Assembly: GCA_900554945.1 (NCBI GenBank)
Contig: USJN01000074.1
Location: 1 to 7,090, forward strand
Reading direction: 5' to 3'
Length of the DNA: 7,090 bases
Origin: an uncultured Coriobacteriaceae bacterium
GTDB lineage: Bacteria; Actinomycetota; Coriobacteriia; Coriobacteriales; Eggerthellaceae
Shown here: positions 1 to 6,996 of the stretch, one piece after another
Numbering within the stretch: position 1 is the stretch's first letter
Layout of the letters: every line of letters begins with the position of its first letter
Position numbers and translations under genes: made by a program
The notes under the pieces: model-generated
Seen by the model: only the letters and a program-made list of their open reading frames with translations
What the model was told of the DNA's origin: nothing
Database searches by the model: none

Positions 1-2358
1 AGCGGCCTCGGGGGCACGCGTGCGGTCCTTCCACAAGATGGATGCGAAGCCCTCGGGCGACAGCACGGAGTACACCGCGTGCTCCTGCATGGCGACGCGG
101 TTCGCGACGGCGAGCGCGAGCGCACCGCCCGAGCCGCCCTCGCCCAGAAGCACGCTCACGATAGGAACCTTCATGCCCGCCATGGCGAGCAGGTTGTCCG
201 CGATGGCGTTACCCTGCCCGCGCTCTTCTGCCTCCATGCCGCAGAATGCGCCCTGCGTGTCGACGAAGCACACGATGGGGCGCCCGAACTTCTCGGCCTC
301 GCGCATGAGGCGCAGGCTCTTGCGGTACCCCTCCGGCTGCGGGCAACCGAAATTGCGCTTGATGCGGTCCTTCAGGTCGCAGCCCTTTTCCTCGGCGATC
401 ACCGTGACCGCTTGGTTGCCGATCCAGCCGACGCCCGCGACGATCGCGCCGTCGTCGCCGAACCCGCGATCGCCGTGGAGCTCGATGAACCCGTCGACAA
501 TACGATCGATGTAGTAGCGCGACGTGGGCCTGTGCACATTGCGCGCGAGCTGCACACTTTCCCATGCGCTCGAGGTTTGCGCGCCCGAAGCGGCCTGCGC
601 ATCGGCAGCGGGCTCGGCGGCAGGCGCTCCCGCGGTGGGCGCGCACGTGGCGATCTTCTCGTCCGAGATGTTGCCCGCATGCGCGTCGGCGGCGGCGCGG
701 CGGCGGTCGGCCTCGCGCTCGAGCTGCTTCGTCTTGCCCCCGAACCAGCCGAAGACGGTCTCGGCGAGCGACAGGGAAAGCGAGTCGTCTTCCCCATTGT
801 CACGCAGCAGCCCCTCGTCGACGGGGAGCAAGCCGTACGTCACCTTGTTGTAGGTGTCGGTGCCGTGCTCGAGGTTCGACTTCACCGAATCGTACGTGAC
901 GATCATGCGCTCCTCGCCCGCGACCGGCTCGCCCTGCACGCGCGTCGCGTAATGGAGCGCGAGCAGCTGCGCGAGCGTCGCGCGCAAATCGGAGCGCGAT
1001 ACGACGGCGTCGATGAGCCCGTGCGAGAGCGCGAACTCGGCGGTTTGGAAGCCCTTGGGGAGCTCTTGCTTGATGGTGTCGCGAATCACGCGCTGGCCCG
1101 CGAAGCCGATGAGCGCATGGGGCTCCGCGAGGATGATGTCGCCCTGCATGGCGAACGACGCAGTGACGCCGCCCGTCGTCGGGTCGGTGATGACCGAGAT
1201 GTAGGGCAGACCGCGCTCAGCCAGGCGGGAAAGCGCGCAGGACACCTTCGCCATCTGCATGAGCGACGCCAAGCCCTCCTGCATGCGCGCGCCGCCCGAA
1301 GCGGTGAACGCCACGACCGGCAGCCCCTCGTCGGCCGCGCGGCGCACGAGGCGCGCCATCTTCTCGCCGACGGCCGTGCCCATCGACCCCATGAGAAAGG
1401 TGGACTCCATAACCGCGAACGCCGTGCGGATGCCGGCAATACGGCCTGCGCCGGTGCGGATGCCCTCGTCAAGTCCCGTTTTCTCACGCAGCGCCGCCAG
1501 CTTCTCGGTGTAACCCGGGAACTCAAGCGGGTCGGGCTCAGGCATATGGGCGTCCCATTCCTCGAAGCTGCCGGAGTCGAGCAGATCGGCGATGCGCTCG
1601 TCGGAGGTCATGCGGAAATAGCCGCCGCACGTCGGGCACACGTAGTGCGAGGCGGCGAGACTTTCCTCGGCGAATTTCAGCCCGCAATGGGGACACGCAC
1701 GCCACTTGTCGACCGCGGGCGCCGCCTTCTCCGTGGTGCACAGCACCCAGCCGAGCGCCGGGGTGTCGTTCTTCAGCGGGCGGAAGACGTTCACGCCGCG
1801 CGAGATAGCACGCGAAAGGAAGCCGTCGACCTCGCCGAGCGGCTGCGACTCATCGCACAGGAGCACCGTGCCCGCGCCGCATTCCTTGGCCGCATCGAGC
1901 ACGGCATGGGCGTTGCAGAACAGGGCGTCGGAGTACTTCTCGCCCAGGCACACCGTACCCGCCGCCTGGCGCAGATAAGGCTCGAAGCGCTTGTCGGTGG
2001 TATAAGGCAGCCACACCGAGAAGCCAGCGTCGGTGGCAGCCTGCACATATTGCCTGGCCATGCGGCCGCGCGACATGAGCAGCACGCGAGGGCGGGCATC
2101 TTTGGCGTCGTTGCCGTCAACCGGGGAGTACGCGCTTGCATCGCCCGAGGGAACGACGTTGTATCCCGACGAATCGGCCGCGTCGACGGCGTTCGGGGCG
2201 AGCGCGCCCTCGGCCGCCGCCTCCTCGGCGATCCGCGAGAGGCGATACGCCACGCCCGCCTCAGGCGCCGGCGTCTGACCCTGCTCAGACGCCGAGGCTG
2301 CGGGAGCGAATGCCCCGTCCGCGTTAAACGTCACATACCCTTGCTTTGCAATCTTCAT
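1..2358 (-). CDS. accDA: Fused acetyl-CoA carboxylase carboxyltransferase, beta-alpha (AccD-AccA), with biotin-carboxylase-like N-terminal extension; 3' end off the window
   Basis: The frame is open for 786 codons from the ATG at 2358 to the left edge without a stop, so the C-terminus is missing. By comparison with short Firmicute AccA proteins, roughly 60-80 residues are lacking. The product transfers the carboxyl group from carboxybiotin to acetyl-CoA, giving malonyl-CoA. Layout: residues 1-86 Ala/Ser/Pro/Asp-rich; 91-195 a domain resembling the N-domain of biotin carboxylase; about 219-470 AccD; 470-597 a polar, Ala-rich linker; 598-786 AccA. AccD shows a four-cysteine zinc site (Cys222, 225, 241, 244, with the usual CxxC-x15-CxxC spacing), SGGARMQEG at 354-362, PTTGGVTAS at 393-401 and GFAG at 418-421. 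AccA shows RRNFG-like KRNFG at 667-671, DTQGAFCG at 700-707, EERGQG at 711-716, GEGGSGGA at 739-746 and [12 protein letters not shown] at 767-778. A GAGGG-type ribosome site precedes the ATG, 40 bases after fabZ. The carboxyltransferase assignment is very secure; the role of the extension is unknown. Confidence 0.95.
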   Translation of the reverse strand, partial: MKIAKQGYVTFNADGAFAPAASASEQGQTPAPEAGVAYRLSRIAEEAAAEGALAPNAVDAADSSGYNVVPSGDASAYSPVDGNDAKDARPRVLLMSRGRMARQYVQAATDAGFSVWLPYTTDKRFEPYLRQAAGTVCLGEKYSDALFCNAHAVLDAAKECGAGTVLLCDESQPLGEVDGFLSRAISRGVNVFRPLKNDTPALGWVLCTTEKAAPAVDKWRACPHCGLKFAEESLAASHYVCPTCGGYFRMTSDERIADLLDSGSFEEWDAHMPEPDPLEFPGYTEKLAALREKTGLDEGIRTGAGRIAGIRTAFAVMESTFLMGSMGTAVGEKMARLVRRAADEGLPVVAFTASGGARMQEGLASLMQMAKVSCALSRLAERGLPYISVITDPTTGGVTASFAMQGDIILAEPHALIGFAGQRVIRDTIKQELPKGFQTAEFALSHGLIDAVVSRSDLRATLAQLLALHYATRVQGEPVAGEERMIVTYDSVKSNLEHGTDTYNKVTYGLLPVDEGLLRDNGEDDSLSLSLAETVFGWFGGKTKQLEREADRRRAAADAHAGNISDEKIATCAPTAGAPAAEPAADAQAASGAQTSSAWESVQLARNVHRPTSRYYIDRIVDGFIELHGDRGFGDDGAIVAGVGWIGNQAVTVIAEEKGCDLKDRIKRNFGCPQPEGYRKSLRLMREAEKFGRPIVCFVDTQGAFCGMEAEERGQGNAIADNLLAMAGMKVPIVSVLLGEGGSGGALALAVANRVAMQEHAVYSVLSPEGFASILWKDRTRAPEAA
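1774..2088 (-). other. Domain within AccDA (residues ~91-195) resembling the biotin carboxylase N-terminal (pre-ATP-grasp) domain, probably non-catalytic
   Basis: Residues 91-165 align without gaps to the start of E. coli AccC as I recall it, and the rest follows with one 2-residue insertion. Matching landmarks: [11 protein letters not shown] against KIVIANRGEIA; GTVCLG (134-139) against ETVCIG; a conserved Asn149; Ala156-Ala157 and Gly161-Ala162 against AAEITGA; and Leu174, Glu176, Phe180, Gly188 and Pro194 in the closing helix-strand. Identity is roughly a quarter. The HPGYG loop of true biotin carboxylases is replaced by CDESQ. No ATP-grasp or biotin-carboxylase C-domain follows; the zinc finger of AccD begins about 25 residues later. 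It is therefore unlikely to bind ATP or carboxylate biotin by itself. A generic Rossmann-like domain of other origin is the alternative. Confidence 0.62.
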
Positions 2359-2363
2359 GCCAA

Positions 2364-2369
2364 CCCTCT
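2364..2369 (-). promoter_or_regulatory. Ribosome binding site of accDA
   Basis: AGAGGG on the minus strand, 5 bases before the ATG at 2358, in the 40-base gap after the fabZ stop. It supports starting accDA at this ATG, so that the N-terminal extension is included in the protein. No promoter or terminator is evident in the gap, so accDA is probably co-transcribed with fabZ. Confidence 0.6.
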
Positions 2370-2398
2370 TTGACTACCTGTTTTCCCTGGAAATCGAG

Positions 2399-2848
2399 CT
2401 ATTCCTCGGAATGTGCGAGCACGTATTTCTGCGTCGCCGTGGCGCATACCTTATCCCCGACGCGCGCTTCGACGTCGGCCACGACCATGCGGCTCGAAGA
2501 CTTCACGATCGTCGCCGAGAGCGTGAGCACGTCACCAGGCAGCACCTGGTTGCGGAATTTCGCCTTGTCGATGCCCGCGAAGAAGCCGAGCATGCCCTCG
2601 TCCGCACGGTCGACGAGCGCGCAAAACGATGCCGCCTGCGCAAGCGCCTCCATGATGATGACGCCCGGCAGCACCGGGTGCGTCGGGAAGTGGCCGCGGA
2701 ACAGCGGCAGGTCGGGGTCGACATCGAGCTCGGCCGTGATCGAGGTGCCCGGCGTGCATTCCACCACGCGCGTCATCCACACGAAGGGGTCGCGATGCGG
2801 GAGCACCCGCTCGATGTCCTCGCGACCGCAAGGGAACTGAATATCCAT
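2399..2848 (-). CDS. fabZ: 3-hydroxyacyl-[acyl-carrier-protein] dehydratase FabZ
   Basis: A 149-residue cytoplasmic hotdog-fold enzyme that removes water from 3-hydroxyacyl-ACP to give trans-2-enoyl-ACP, the substrate of FabK. The family fingerprint is clear: LPHRDPF at 16-22, then RGHFPTHPVLPG at 51-62 with the catalytic His53, and IIMEALAQ at 64-71 with the catalytic Glu67. The 14-residue His-Glu spacing is as in E. coli FabZ. Length is normal. The open frame extends 43 codons further upstream, but the ATG at 2848 is chosen because family homology begins there and GAAAGG lies 9 bases before it. Slightly odd is the segment after LPHR, FVWMTRV, where most FabZ proteins have FLLVDRV. It follows fabF after 89 bases and precedes accDA by 40. 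In the Streptococcus-type operon, accB lies before and accC after this gene; neither is intact here. FabA is unlikely because of the short length and LPHR motif. Confidence 0.95.
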   Translation of the reverse strand: MDIQFPCGREDIERVLPHRDPFVWMTRVVECTPGTSITAELDVDPDLPLFRGHFPTHPVLPGVIIMEALAQAASFCALVDRADEGMLGFFAGIDKAKFRNQVLPGDVLTLSATIVKSSSRMVVADVEARVGDKVCATATQKYVLAHSEE

Positions 2849-2857
2849 CAAGAAGAA

Positions 2858-2863
2858 CCTTTC
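2858..2863 (-). promoter_or_regulatory. Ribosome binding site deciding the fabZ start
   Basis: GAAAGG on the minus strand, 9 bases before the ATG at 2848. It favours this ATG over the upstream in-frame ATG at 2977, which would lie inside the 3' end of fabF and add 43 residues with no family resemblance. Confidence 0.6.
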
Positions 2864-2876
2864 TCTTTCGCAAGCG

Positions 2877-2891
2877 CGGGCCGCAAGCCCG
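2877..2891 (-). repeat. Small GC-rich inverted repeat in the fabF-fabZ gap
   Basis: CGGGC at 2877-2881 pairs with GCCCG at 2887-2891 around a 5-base loop (CGCAA). It lies about 15 bases upstream of the fabZ ribosome site. The 7-mer CGCAAGC occurs at 2869-2875 and again at 2882-2888 (plus-strand sense). No T-run follows on the transcribed side, so it is not a standard intrinsic terminator. It could fold in the mRNA and modulate fabZ translation or stability, but at this GC content short stems can arise by chance. Confidence 0.35.
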
Positions 2892-2901
2892 GGGCAGCGC
2901 T

Positions 2902-2926
2902 GCTCGCGGTTCGCAAATGCGCGAGC
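2902..2926 (-). repeat. 7-bp inverted repeat (possible mRNA hairpin) just after fabF
   Basis: GCTCGCG at 2902-2908 and CGCGAGC at 2920-2926 are perfect complements separated by 11 bases. The structure begins about 11 bases after the fabF stop codon. It lacks the following U-tract of a Rho-independent terminator. It may be an mRNA stabiliser, a processing site or a weak attenuator separating fabK-D-G-F from fabZ-accDA; function is inference. Confidence 0.45.
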
Positions 2927-2937
2927 TGCGAGCGCCT

Positions 2938-4227
2938 CTATTCCGCCGCAACCTCGTACGGCGAGATGGCCAGGCACGCATTGTGACCGCCGAAGCCGAG
3001 CGAGTTCGACAGCGCAACCTTCTGCTTGTAGTTCTCAAGGGGCTCGGCGAGCACGTTGGCGGGAGCCTCGGGGTCGGGCGTCTCGAAGCCGGCCGTCGGC
3101 GGCACGCAATCGTTCGCGACGGAAAGCGCCGTGACGATCGCCTCGACCGCGCCTGCCGCGCCGAGCGTGTGGCCCGTCGTGCCCTTGACCGAGCACACGG
3201 GGACCTTAAGACCCGCCTCTTCGCCGCACAGCGCGCGCAGCGCCTTGGACTCGGTGAGCTCGTTGGCGTGCGTGCCGGTGCCATGCGCGTTGAAATGCCC
3301 CAGGTCAGCAGAGGTAAACCCGCCTTCCTCAAGCGCGATGCGCATCGCGCGGACCACACCTTCCCCCTCTGGGTCGGGGGCGGTCATGTGGTAGGCGTCG
3401 CCCGTCGAGCCGAAGCCAGTGATTTCCGCTAAGGGTTTCGCGCCGCGCGCCAGAGCGTGCTCGAGCGACTCCAGGATAACCGCACCCGCGCCCTCGCCAG
3501 CGACGAAGCCCTCGCGGTTGAGGTCGAACGGACGCGAAGCGCGCAGGGGGTCCTCCTCGCGCGAAAGGGCGCCGAGGTTCGCGAAGCCCGCGATGCAGAT
3601 TGGGTTCACACTTTCCTCCGCACCGCCCGCAAGCGCCACGTCGGTGTAGCCGTGGCGGATGTCGCGCACAGCCTGCCCGATGCAGTGGGCGCCCGTCGCG
3701 CACGCGGTGACGACGTTGATGCACTCGCCCTTCATGCCGTAGCGAATCGCCAGGTTGCCTGCGGCGATGTTGCCAATCATCGTGGGCACGAACAGCGGGC
3801 TCACACGCTTAGGCCCCTTCTCGAACAGCGTCTTGAAGCCGCTCTCGAGCTCGTCGATCCCGCCGATGCCGCTACCGAAGACGACGGACACGCGCGAGGG
3901 GTCCTCGTCTTCCATGGAAAGGCCTGCCTGCGCGATAGCTTCGTCGGAGGCGACGATCGCGTACTGCACGAAGCGCTCGAAGCGGCGCGACTCCTTCTTC
4001 GTGAGGCCGTGCTCGGTGGCGTCGAAGCCGCGGATCTCGCCGGCATTGTGGACCTCGTAGTCGGTCGTGTCGAAGCGCTCGATGGGGCGGATGCAGCATT
4101 CGCGACCCATGACCGCCTTCCACAGCGCCTCTACGCCGATGCCCGCGGGCGTGATCGCGCCCATACCGGTGATCACGACGCGGTTCGATCCATCGGGTCG
4201 CTTGGTGTTCACGTTTGCCTCGCTCAT
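2938..4227 (-). CDS. fabF: 3-oxoacyl-[acyl-carrier-protein] synthase II FabF (KAS II)
   Basis: A 429-residue cytoplasmic thiolase-fold condensing enzyme that joins malonyl-ACP to an acyl-ACP with release of CO2, elongating the chain by two carbons. The Cys-His-His triad is complete: Cys176 in TACATGA, His315 in NAHGTGT and His353 in [12 protein letters not shown]. The C-terminal GFGGHN loop (411-416) is the gating segment of KAS I/II enzymes. The N-terminal [13 protein letters not shown] is typical, after a 16-residue leader. The frame is open much further upstream, antiphase to fabG, but the start at 4227 is firm. It overlaps the fabG stop as ATGA, has a perfect GGAGGT 8 bases ahead, and begins just before the family homology. 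A FabH-type enzyme is excluded because that family uses Cys-His-Asn and lacks these motifs. FabB is less likely from overall resemblance to FabF. The stop is TAG at 2938. Confidence 0.97.
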   Translation of the reverse strand: MSEANVNTKRPDGSNRVVITGMGAITPAGIGVEALWKAVMGRECCIRPIERFDTTDYEVHNAGEIRGFDATEHGLTKKESRRFERFVQYAIVASDEAIAQAGLSMEDEDPSRVSVVFGSGIGGIDELESGFKTLFEKGPKRVSPLFVPTMIGNIAAGNLAIRYGMKGECINVVTACATGAHCIGQAVRDIRHGYTDVALAGGAEESVNPICIAGFANLGALSREEDPLRASRPFDLNREGFVAGEGAGAVILESLEHALARGAKPLAEITGFGSTGDAYHMTAPDPEGEGVVRAMRIALEEGGFTSADLGHFNAHGTGTHANELTESKALRALCGEEAGLKVPVCSVKGTTGHTLGAAGAVEAIVTALSVANDCVPPTAGFETPDPEAPANVLAEPLENYKQKVALSNSLGFGGHNACLAISPYEVAAE

Positions 4228-4988
4228 AGCGCCATACCTCCGTCGATGCAGATAACCTGGCCGGTAATGTAGCCAGCCTCGTCGCTGGCCAGGAATTTCA
4301 CGAGATTCGCCACGTCCTCGGGCTGGCCGAGGCGCCCACATGCGATGCGCGAGGAAATCGCCTCGCGCTGCTTGTCGGAAAGCGCGTCGGTCATGTCGGT
4401 CTCGATGAACCCGGGCGCCACGGCGTTCACCGTGACGTTGCGAGCCGCAAGCTCGCGGGAAAGCGACTTCGTGATACCGATAACGCCCGCCTTCGACGCC
4501 GCGTAGTTCGCCTGCCCGGCGTTGCCCGCCACGCCCACGACGCTCGACATGTTGACGATGCGGCCCGAGCGTTGTTTCATCATGATCTTCGTGGCGGCCT
4601 TGCAGCAGTTGAACGTGCCTTTCAGATTCACGTCGATGACCGCGTCGAAGTCTTCTTCCTTCATGCGCGCCACAAGCCCGTCGCGCGTGATGCCCGCGTT
4701 GTTCACAAGCACGTCGAGCCGTCCGAACGCGGCGTGCGCAGATTCCACGAGCATCTGCGCCTCTTCGGCCGACGCAACGTTCGCTACGAGGGCGAGCGAC
4801 TTCACGCCGTAGGTGGCCGAAATCTGCGCGGCGAGCTCCTGCGCGGCAGGAAGGCTTCTCTCGCTCGAGCAGTTCACGCACACGTTCATGCCCGCCTCGG
4901 CGAGCGAAAGCGCAATCGCGCGGCCGATGCCGCGGCTCGATCCGGTAACGAGCGCTCCTTTGCGCTCGGGTTTAACCTGTTCAGTCAT
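4224..4988 (-). CDS. fabG: 3-oxoacyl-[acyl-carrier-protein] reductase FabG
   Basis: A 254-residue short-chain dehydrogenase/reductase that reduces 3-oxoacyl-ACP to 3-hydroxyacyl-ACP with NADPH. The nucleotide-binding TGSSRGIG is at 15-22 and NNAG at 96-99. The catalytic tetrad is Asn121 (NLKG), Ser149 (NMSSVVG), Tyr162 and Lys166 (NYAASK). PGFIETDMT at 192-200 is characteristic of true FabG rather than SDRs in general, as is the C-terminal [14 protein letters not shown]. Length is usual. The ATG at 4988 lies 36 bases after the fabD stop with only a weak ribosome site (GGGAAG about 12 bases ahead). The last bases overlap the fabF start, so the two are probably translationally coupled, which suits enzymes acting consecutively on the same ACP-bound intermediate. 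Confidence 0.97.
   Translation of the reverse strand: MTEQVKPERKGALVTGSSRGIGRAIALSLAEAGMNVCVNCSSERSLPAAQELAAQISATYGVKSLALVANVASAEEAQMLVESAHAAFGRLDVLVNNAGITRDGLVARMKEEDFDAVIDVNLKGTFNCCKAATKIMMKQRSGRIVNMSSVVGVAGNAGQANYAASKAGVIGITKSLSRELAARNVTVNAVAPGFIETDMTDALSDKQREAISSRIACGRLGQPEDVANLVKFLASDEAGYITGQVICIDGGMAL
4236..4241 (-). promoter_or_regulatory. Ribosome binding site of fabF, inside fabG
   Basis: GGAGGT on the minus strand, 8 bases before the fabF ATG at 4227. The same six bases encode the Gly-Gly pair of the conserved C-terminal IDGGM of FabG. With the ATGA stop/start overlap (4224-4227), this fixes the fabF start and indicates coupled translation. Confidence 0.85.
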
Positions 4989-5024
4989 GGGTTTTGCTCA
5001 CTTCCCAACTAATGGACGGGTGTT

Positions 5025-5957
5025 TTAGCTTGCGTCGGGCGCAAGCGATTCGAGCGCCGCCTCGAAGCTTGCCAGGTCCTGTACGCAGGCCCGCGACGCC
5101 TTACGGTCGATTCGCTTGACAAGGTTCTCGAGCACGCCGCCGAAGCCGACTTCCCAAAACGTTGTGTGGCCCTGTTCCTCGAGCGTCTCGACGCTTTGCT
5201 GAAAGCGGACCGGATGCGTAAGGTGCTCCGCGAGATGCTCGCGGGCGCAGGCAGCGGAAAGCGGCGACGCGTCGACGTTGCAGACAAGTGGGATGACGGG
5301 CTCGCCGAACTCGACGCCCGCCAGGTACTCGGCGAGCTTTTCGGCCGCGTCGGCCATAAGCGGGCTGTGGAAGGCACCTGACGTGGCAAGGCGCGCGAAG
5401 CGTTTGCCCTCGGCAGCCCACGCCTCTTCTGCGCGCGCAACGGCATTAGGCGCACCCGAAATGACAATCTGACCTGGGCTGTTGTAGTTCGCGGGAACGA
5501 GCACGTCGCCCTGGGCGCACGACTCGCACACGGCGCGGACGGCTTCGTCGTCGGCCTTGAGCAGCGCGCTCATGGCGCCCGCATGGGCGCTCGAAGCCTC
5601 TGCCATGAATTCGGCGCGCACCTTCACGAAGCGGTAGGTTTCCTCTTCGGAGAGCATGCCGGAGACGGCGAGCGCGGACACCTGACCGAGCGAGAAGCCG
5701 AGCACGGCTGCCGGCACCACGCCGCGAGCCATGAGGGCGCGGGCAATGCCGACCGAGAGCACGCAAAGCGCAGGCTGCGCGTAGCGCGTGTCGTTGAGCT
5801 TTTCGGGGGATGCCGTGGCCACCAGGTCGGCGAGGTCGTATCCGAGCACGTCAGAAGCGCATTCAAACGACGAAGCCACCTCGGGGATGCCCATCAAGTC
5901 GGCGCCCATGCCGGGCTTTTGCGACCCTTGGCCGGAGAACAGGAATACGGGGTTCAT
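5025..5957 (-). CDS. fabD: Malonyl-CoA:acyl-carrier-protein transacylase FabD
   Basis: A 310-residue cytoplasmic enzyme that moves the malonyl group from CoA to the phosphopantetheine of ACP through a malonyl-serine intermediate. It starts with FLFSGQGSQKPGMG (5-18), the family's oxyanion-hole segment. The nucleophile is Ser89 in GFSLGQ. Arg114 matches the arginine that binds the malonate carboxylate, and His197 in SGAFHSPLM completes the dyad. The nucleophile elbow is unusual: most FabD proteins have GHSLGE or, in streptococci as I recall, GLSLGE, whereas here it is GFSLGQ. The codons (GGC TTC TCG CTC GGT CAG) are unambiguous. Length is normal. The open frame could begin at 6041, inside fabK, but the ATG at 5957 is chosen because homology starts there and a purine-rich ribosome site precedes it. 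It follows fabK by 26 bases. Confidence 0.96.
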   Translation of the reverse strand: MNPVFLFSGQGSQKPGMGADLMGIPEVASSFECASDVLGYDLADLVATASPEKLNDTRYAQPALCVLSVGIARALMARGVVPAAVLGFSLGQVSALAVSGMLSEEETYRFVKVRAEFMAEASSAHAGAMSALLKADDEAVRAVCESCAQGDVLVPANYNSPGQIVISGAPNAVARAEEAWAAEGKRFARLATSGAFHSPLMADAAEKLAEYLAGVEFGEPVIPLVCNVDASPLSAACAREHLAEHLTHPVRFQQSVETLEEQGHTTFWEVGFGGVLENLVKRIDRKASRACVQDLASFEAALESLAPDAS

Positions 5958-5965
5958 GCGATCGA

Positions 5966-5976
5966 CACCTTCCTCC
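5966..5976 (-). promoter_or_regulatory. Ribosome binding site region of fabD
   Basis: The minus-strand sequence GGAGGAAGGTG contains two overlapping possibilities: AAGGTG, 8 bases before the ATG at 5957, and GGAGG, 14 bases before it. The former has the better spacing. It selects the fabD start over the longer in-frame reading from 6041. Confidence 0.65.
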
Positions 5977-5983
5977 ACCGCGA

Positions 5984-6958
5984 CTACAGGCCCAAACGGC
6001 GGCGGTCGGCGTTCGCGTCGGCCATCTGCTGAAGCGTGCACCCGCCGAGCGCTTCCGCCTCGCTCATGAGCTCGGAAATGACTTCTTTCGCGTTCTTGCG
6101 CTCATGCACCACGGCTGCGATCTGGCCGGACATGATGGTGCCGTTGTCCACATCGCCCTCTACGGCGCGGCGCAGCGAGCCCACGTACATACGCTCGAGC
6201 TCGTCGCCGTTCTTCGCAAGGTCGCCCTCGAGCTTCTTCACCGAGCGGGCGAATTTGTTCTTGAGGCAACGCACTGGATGTCCCGACCCGCGGCCGGTAA
6301 CGATCGTGTCGGAGTCCTTAGCAGAGAGAATCTTTTCCTTGTACGCGTCGGCCACGGTGCACTCGTCCACCGTGAGGAAGCGCGTGCCCATCTGCACGCC
6401 CTCGGCGCCGAGCGCGAAAGCGGCGGCGATGCCGCGGCCGTCCGCAATGCCACCTGCGCCGATAACGGGGATAGACACCGCGTCAGTCACCGAAGGCAAG
6501 AGCGCCATCGTGGTGAGTTCCCCCACATGGCCGCCCGATTCGGTGCCCTCCGCCACGACGGCGTCGGCGCCGAGGCGCTCCATGCGGACCGCGAGGGCGG
6601 TCGACGCAACGACGGGGATGACCTTGATGCCCGCAGCCTTCCACATCTCCATATAGTTCGCAGGGCTGCCGGCGCCCGTGGTGACCACGTCGATCTCCAG
6701 GTCGACGAGCAGCTTCGCGAGCTCGGCGGCATTGGGATCCATGAGCATCACGTTCGCGCCAAGCGGCTTCGACGTGATCTTGCGCGCGGCTTCCACCTGG
6801 TCGCGCACCCAGTCGAGCGGCGCGCCACCGCAGGCGATGATGCCAAGGCCGCCCGCTTCGCTGACCGCGCCCGCAAGGCTCGCGTCCGCGATGCGCGCCA
6901 TGGCACCCTGAATGATAGGCACCTCAATGCCCAGGAGTTCGGTAACACGAGTTTTCAC
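5984..6958 (-). CDS. fabK: Enoyl-[acyl-carrier-protein] reductase II FabK (FMN-dependent)
   Basis: A 324-residue TIM-barrel flavoprotein of the nitronate monooxygenase/2-nitropropane dioxygenase fold. It reduces trans-2-enoyl-ACP with NAD(P)H through FMN, the last step of each elongation cycle. Seen: TELLGIEVPIIQGAMA (6-21) as in all FabK proteins; GTESGGHVGELTTM (138-151) with His144 at the place of the catalytic His of S. pneumoniae FabK; IGAGGIADGRG (166-176) and GVQMGTRFL (187-195), which bind the FMN phosphate; and GHPVRCLKNKF (226-236). Its position before fabD-fabG-fabF separates it from detoxifying nitronate monooxygenases. The start is a GTG at 6958 with AAAGGA 9 bases ahead, giving VKTRVTELLG, which matches the MKTRITELLG start of relatives. 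An ATG 40 codons further upstream (7078) is rejected because that stretch has about 50% GC at third positions, contains operator-like repeats and lacks family resemblance. FabK-type reductases are known to be insensitive to triclosan. Confidence 0.95.
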   Translation of the reverse strand: MKTRVTELLGIEVPIIQGAMARIADASLAGAVSEAGGLGIIACGGAPLDWVRDQVEAARKITSKPLGANVMLMDPNAAELAKLLVDLEIDVVTTGAGSPANYMEMWKAAGIKVIPVVASTALAVRMERLGADAVVAEGTESGGHVGELTTMALLPSVTDAVSIPVIGAGGIADGRGIAAAFALGAEGVQMGTRFLTVDECTVADAYKEKILSAKDSDTIVTGRGSGHPVRCLKNKFARSVKKLEGDLAKNGDELERMYVGSLRRAVEGDVDNGTIMSGQIAAVVHERKNAKEVISELMSEAEALGGCTLQQMADANADRRRLGL

Positions 6959-6967
6959 GTTCAAAAT

Positions 6968-6973
6968 TCCTTT
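6968..6973 (-). promoter_or_regulatory. Ribosome binding site deciding the GTG start of fabK
   Basis: AAAGGA on the minus strand, 9 bases before the GTG at 6958. An in-frame TTG two codons earlier is the only nearby rival and would be only 3 bases from this site, so GTG is preferred. Confidence 0.7.
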
Positions 6974-6977
6974 CCAA

Positions 6978-6996
6978 AACTGGGGATATCCCAGTT
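6978..6996. promoter_or_regulatory. Palindrome upstream of fabK, candidate operator
   Basis: AACTGGG at 6978-6984 and CCCAGTT at 6990-6996 are perfect 7-base inverted repeats around GATAT. The 19-base dyad lies just upstream of the fabK ribosome site, in the AT-richer leader region. Its size and symmetry suit a dimeric repressor, for example a MarR- or TetR-type fatty-acid regulator. As mRNA it could form a hairpin with a 5-base loop whose base abuts the ribosome site. There is no U-run after it, so it is not a terminator. No regulator gene is visible in the window, and the site does not match any box I know with confidence. Confidence 0.5.

Noticed and set aside
79..2373. A 764-codon open frame on the plus strand, opposite accDA.
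   Set aside because: Its translation is Arg/Ala/His-rich with no recognisable motif, and it lies exactly antisense to a gene with dense, correctly spaced AccD and AccA motifs. Such antisense frames are expected in GC-rich genes with few A/T third positions.
2382..2393. TTTCC-CT-GGAAA palindrome in the fabZ-accDA gap.
   Set aside because: Arms of five bases with a 2-base centre cannot form a good RNA hairpin and are short enough to be chance; no repeat of it was noticed elsewhere in the window.
3457..4272. A 271-codon plus-strand open frame opposite fabF.
   Set aside because: It is the antisense shadow of the GC-biased fabF codons, with no family resemblance and no ribosome site that I could see.
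4228..4881. The 218-codon upstream extension of the fabF frame.
   Set aside because: It overlaps all of fabG in another frame, is Arg/His-rich without domains, and a perfect ribosome site and ATGA overlap fix the fabF start at 4227.
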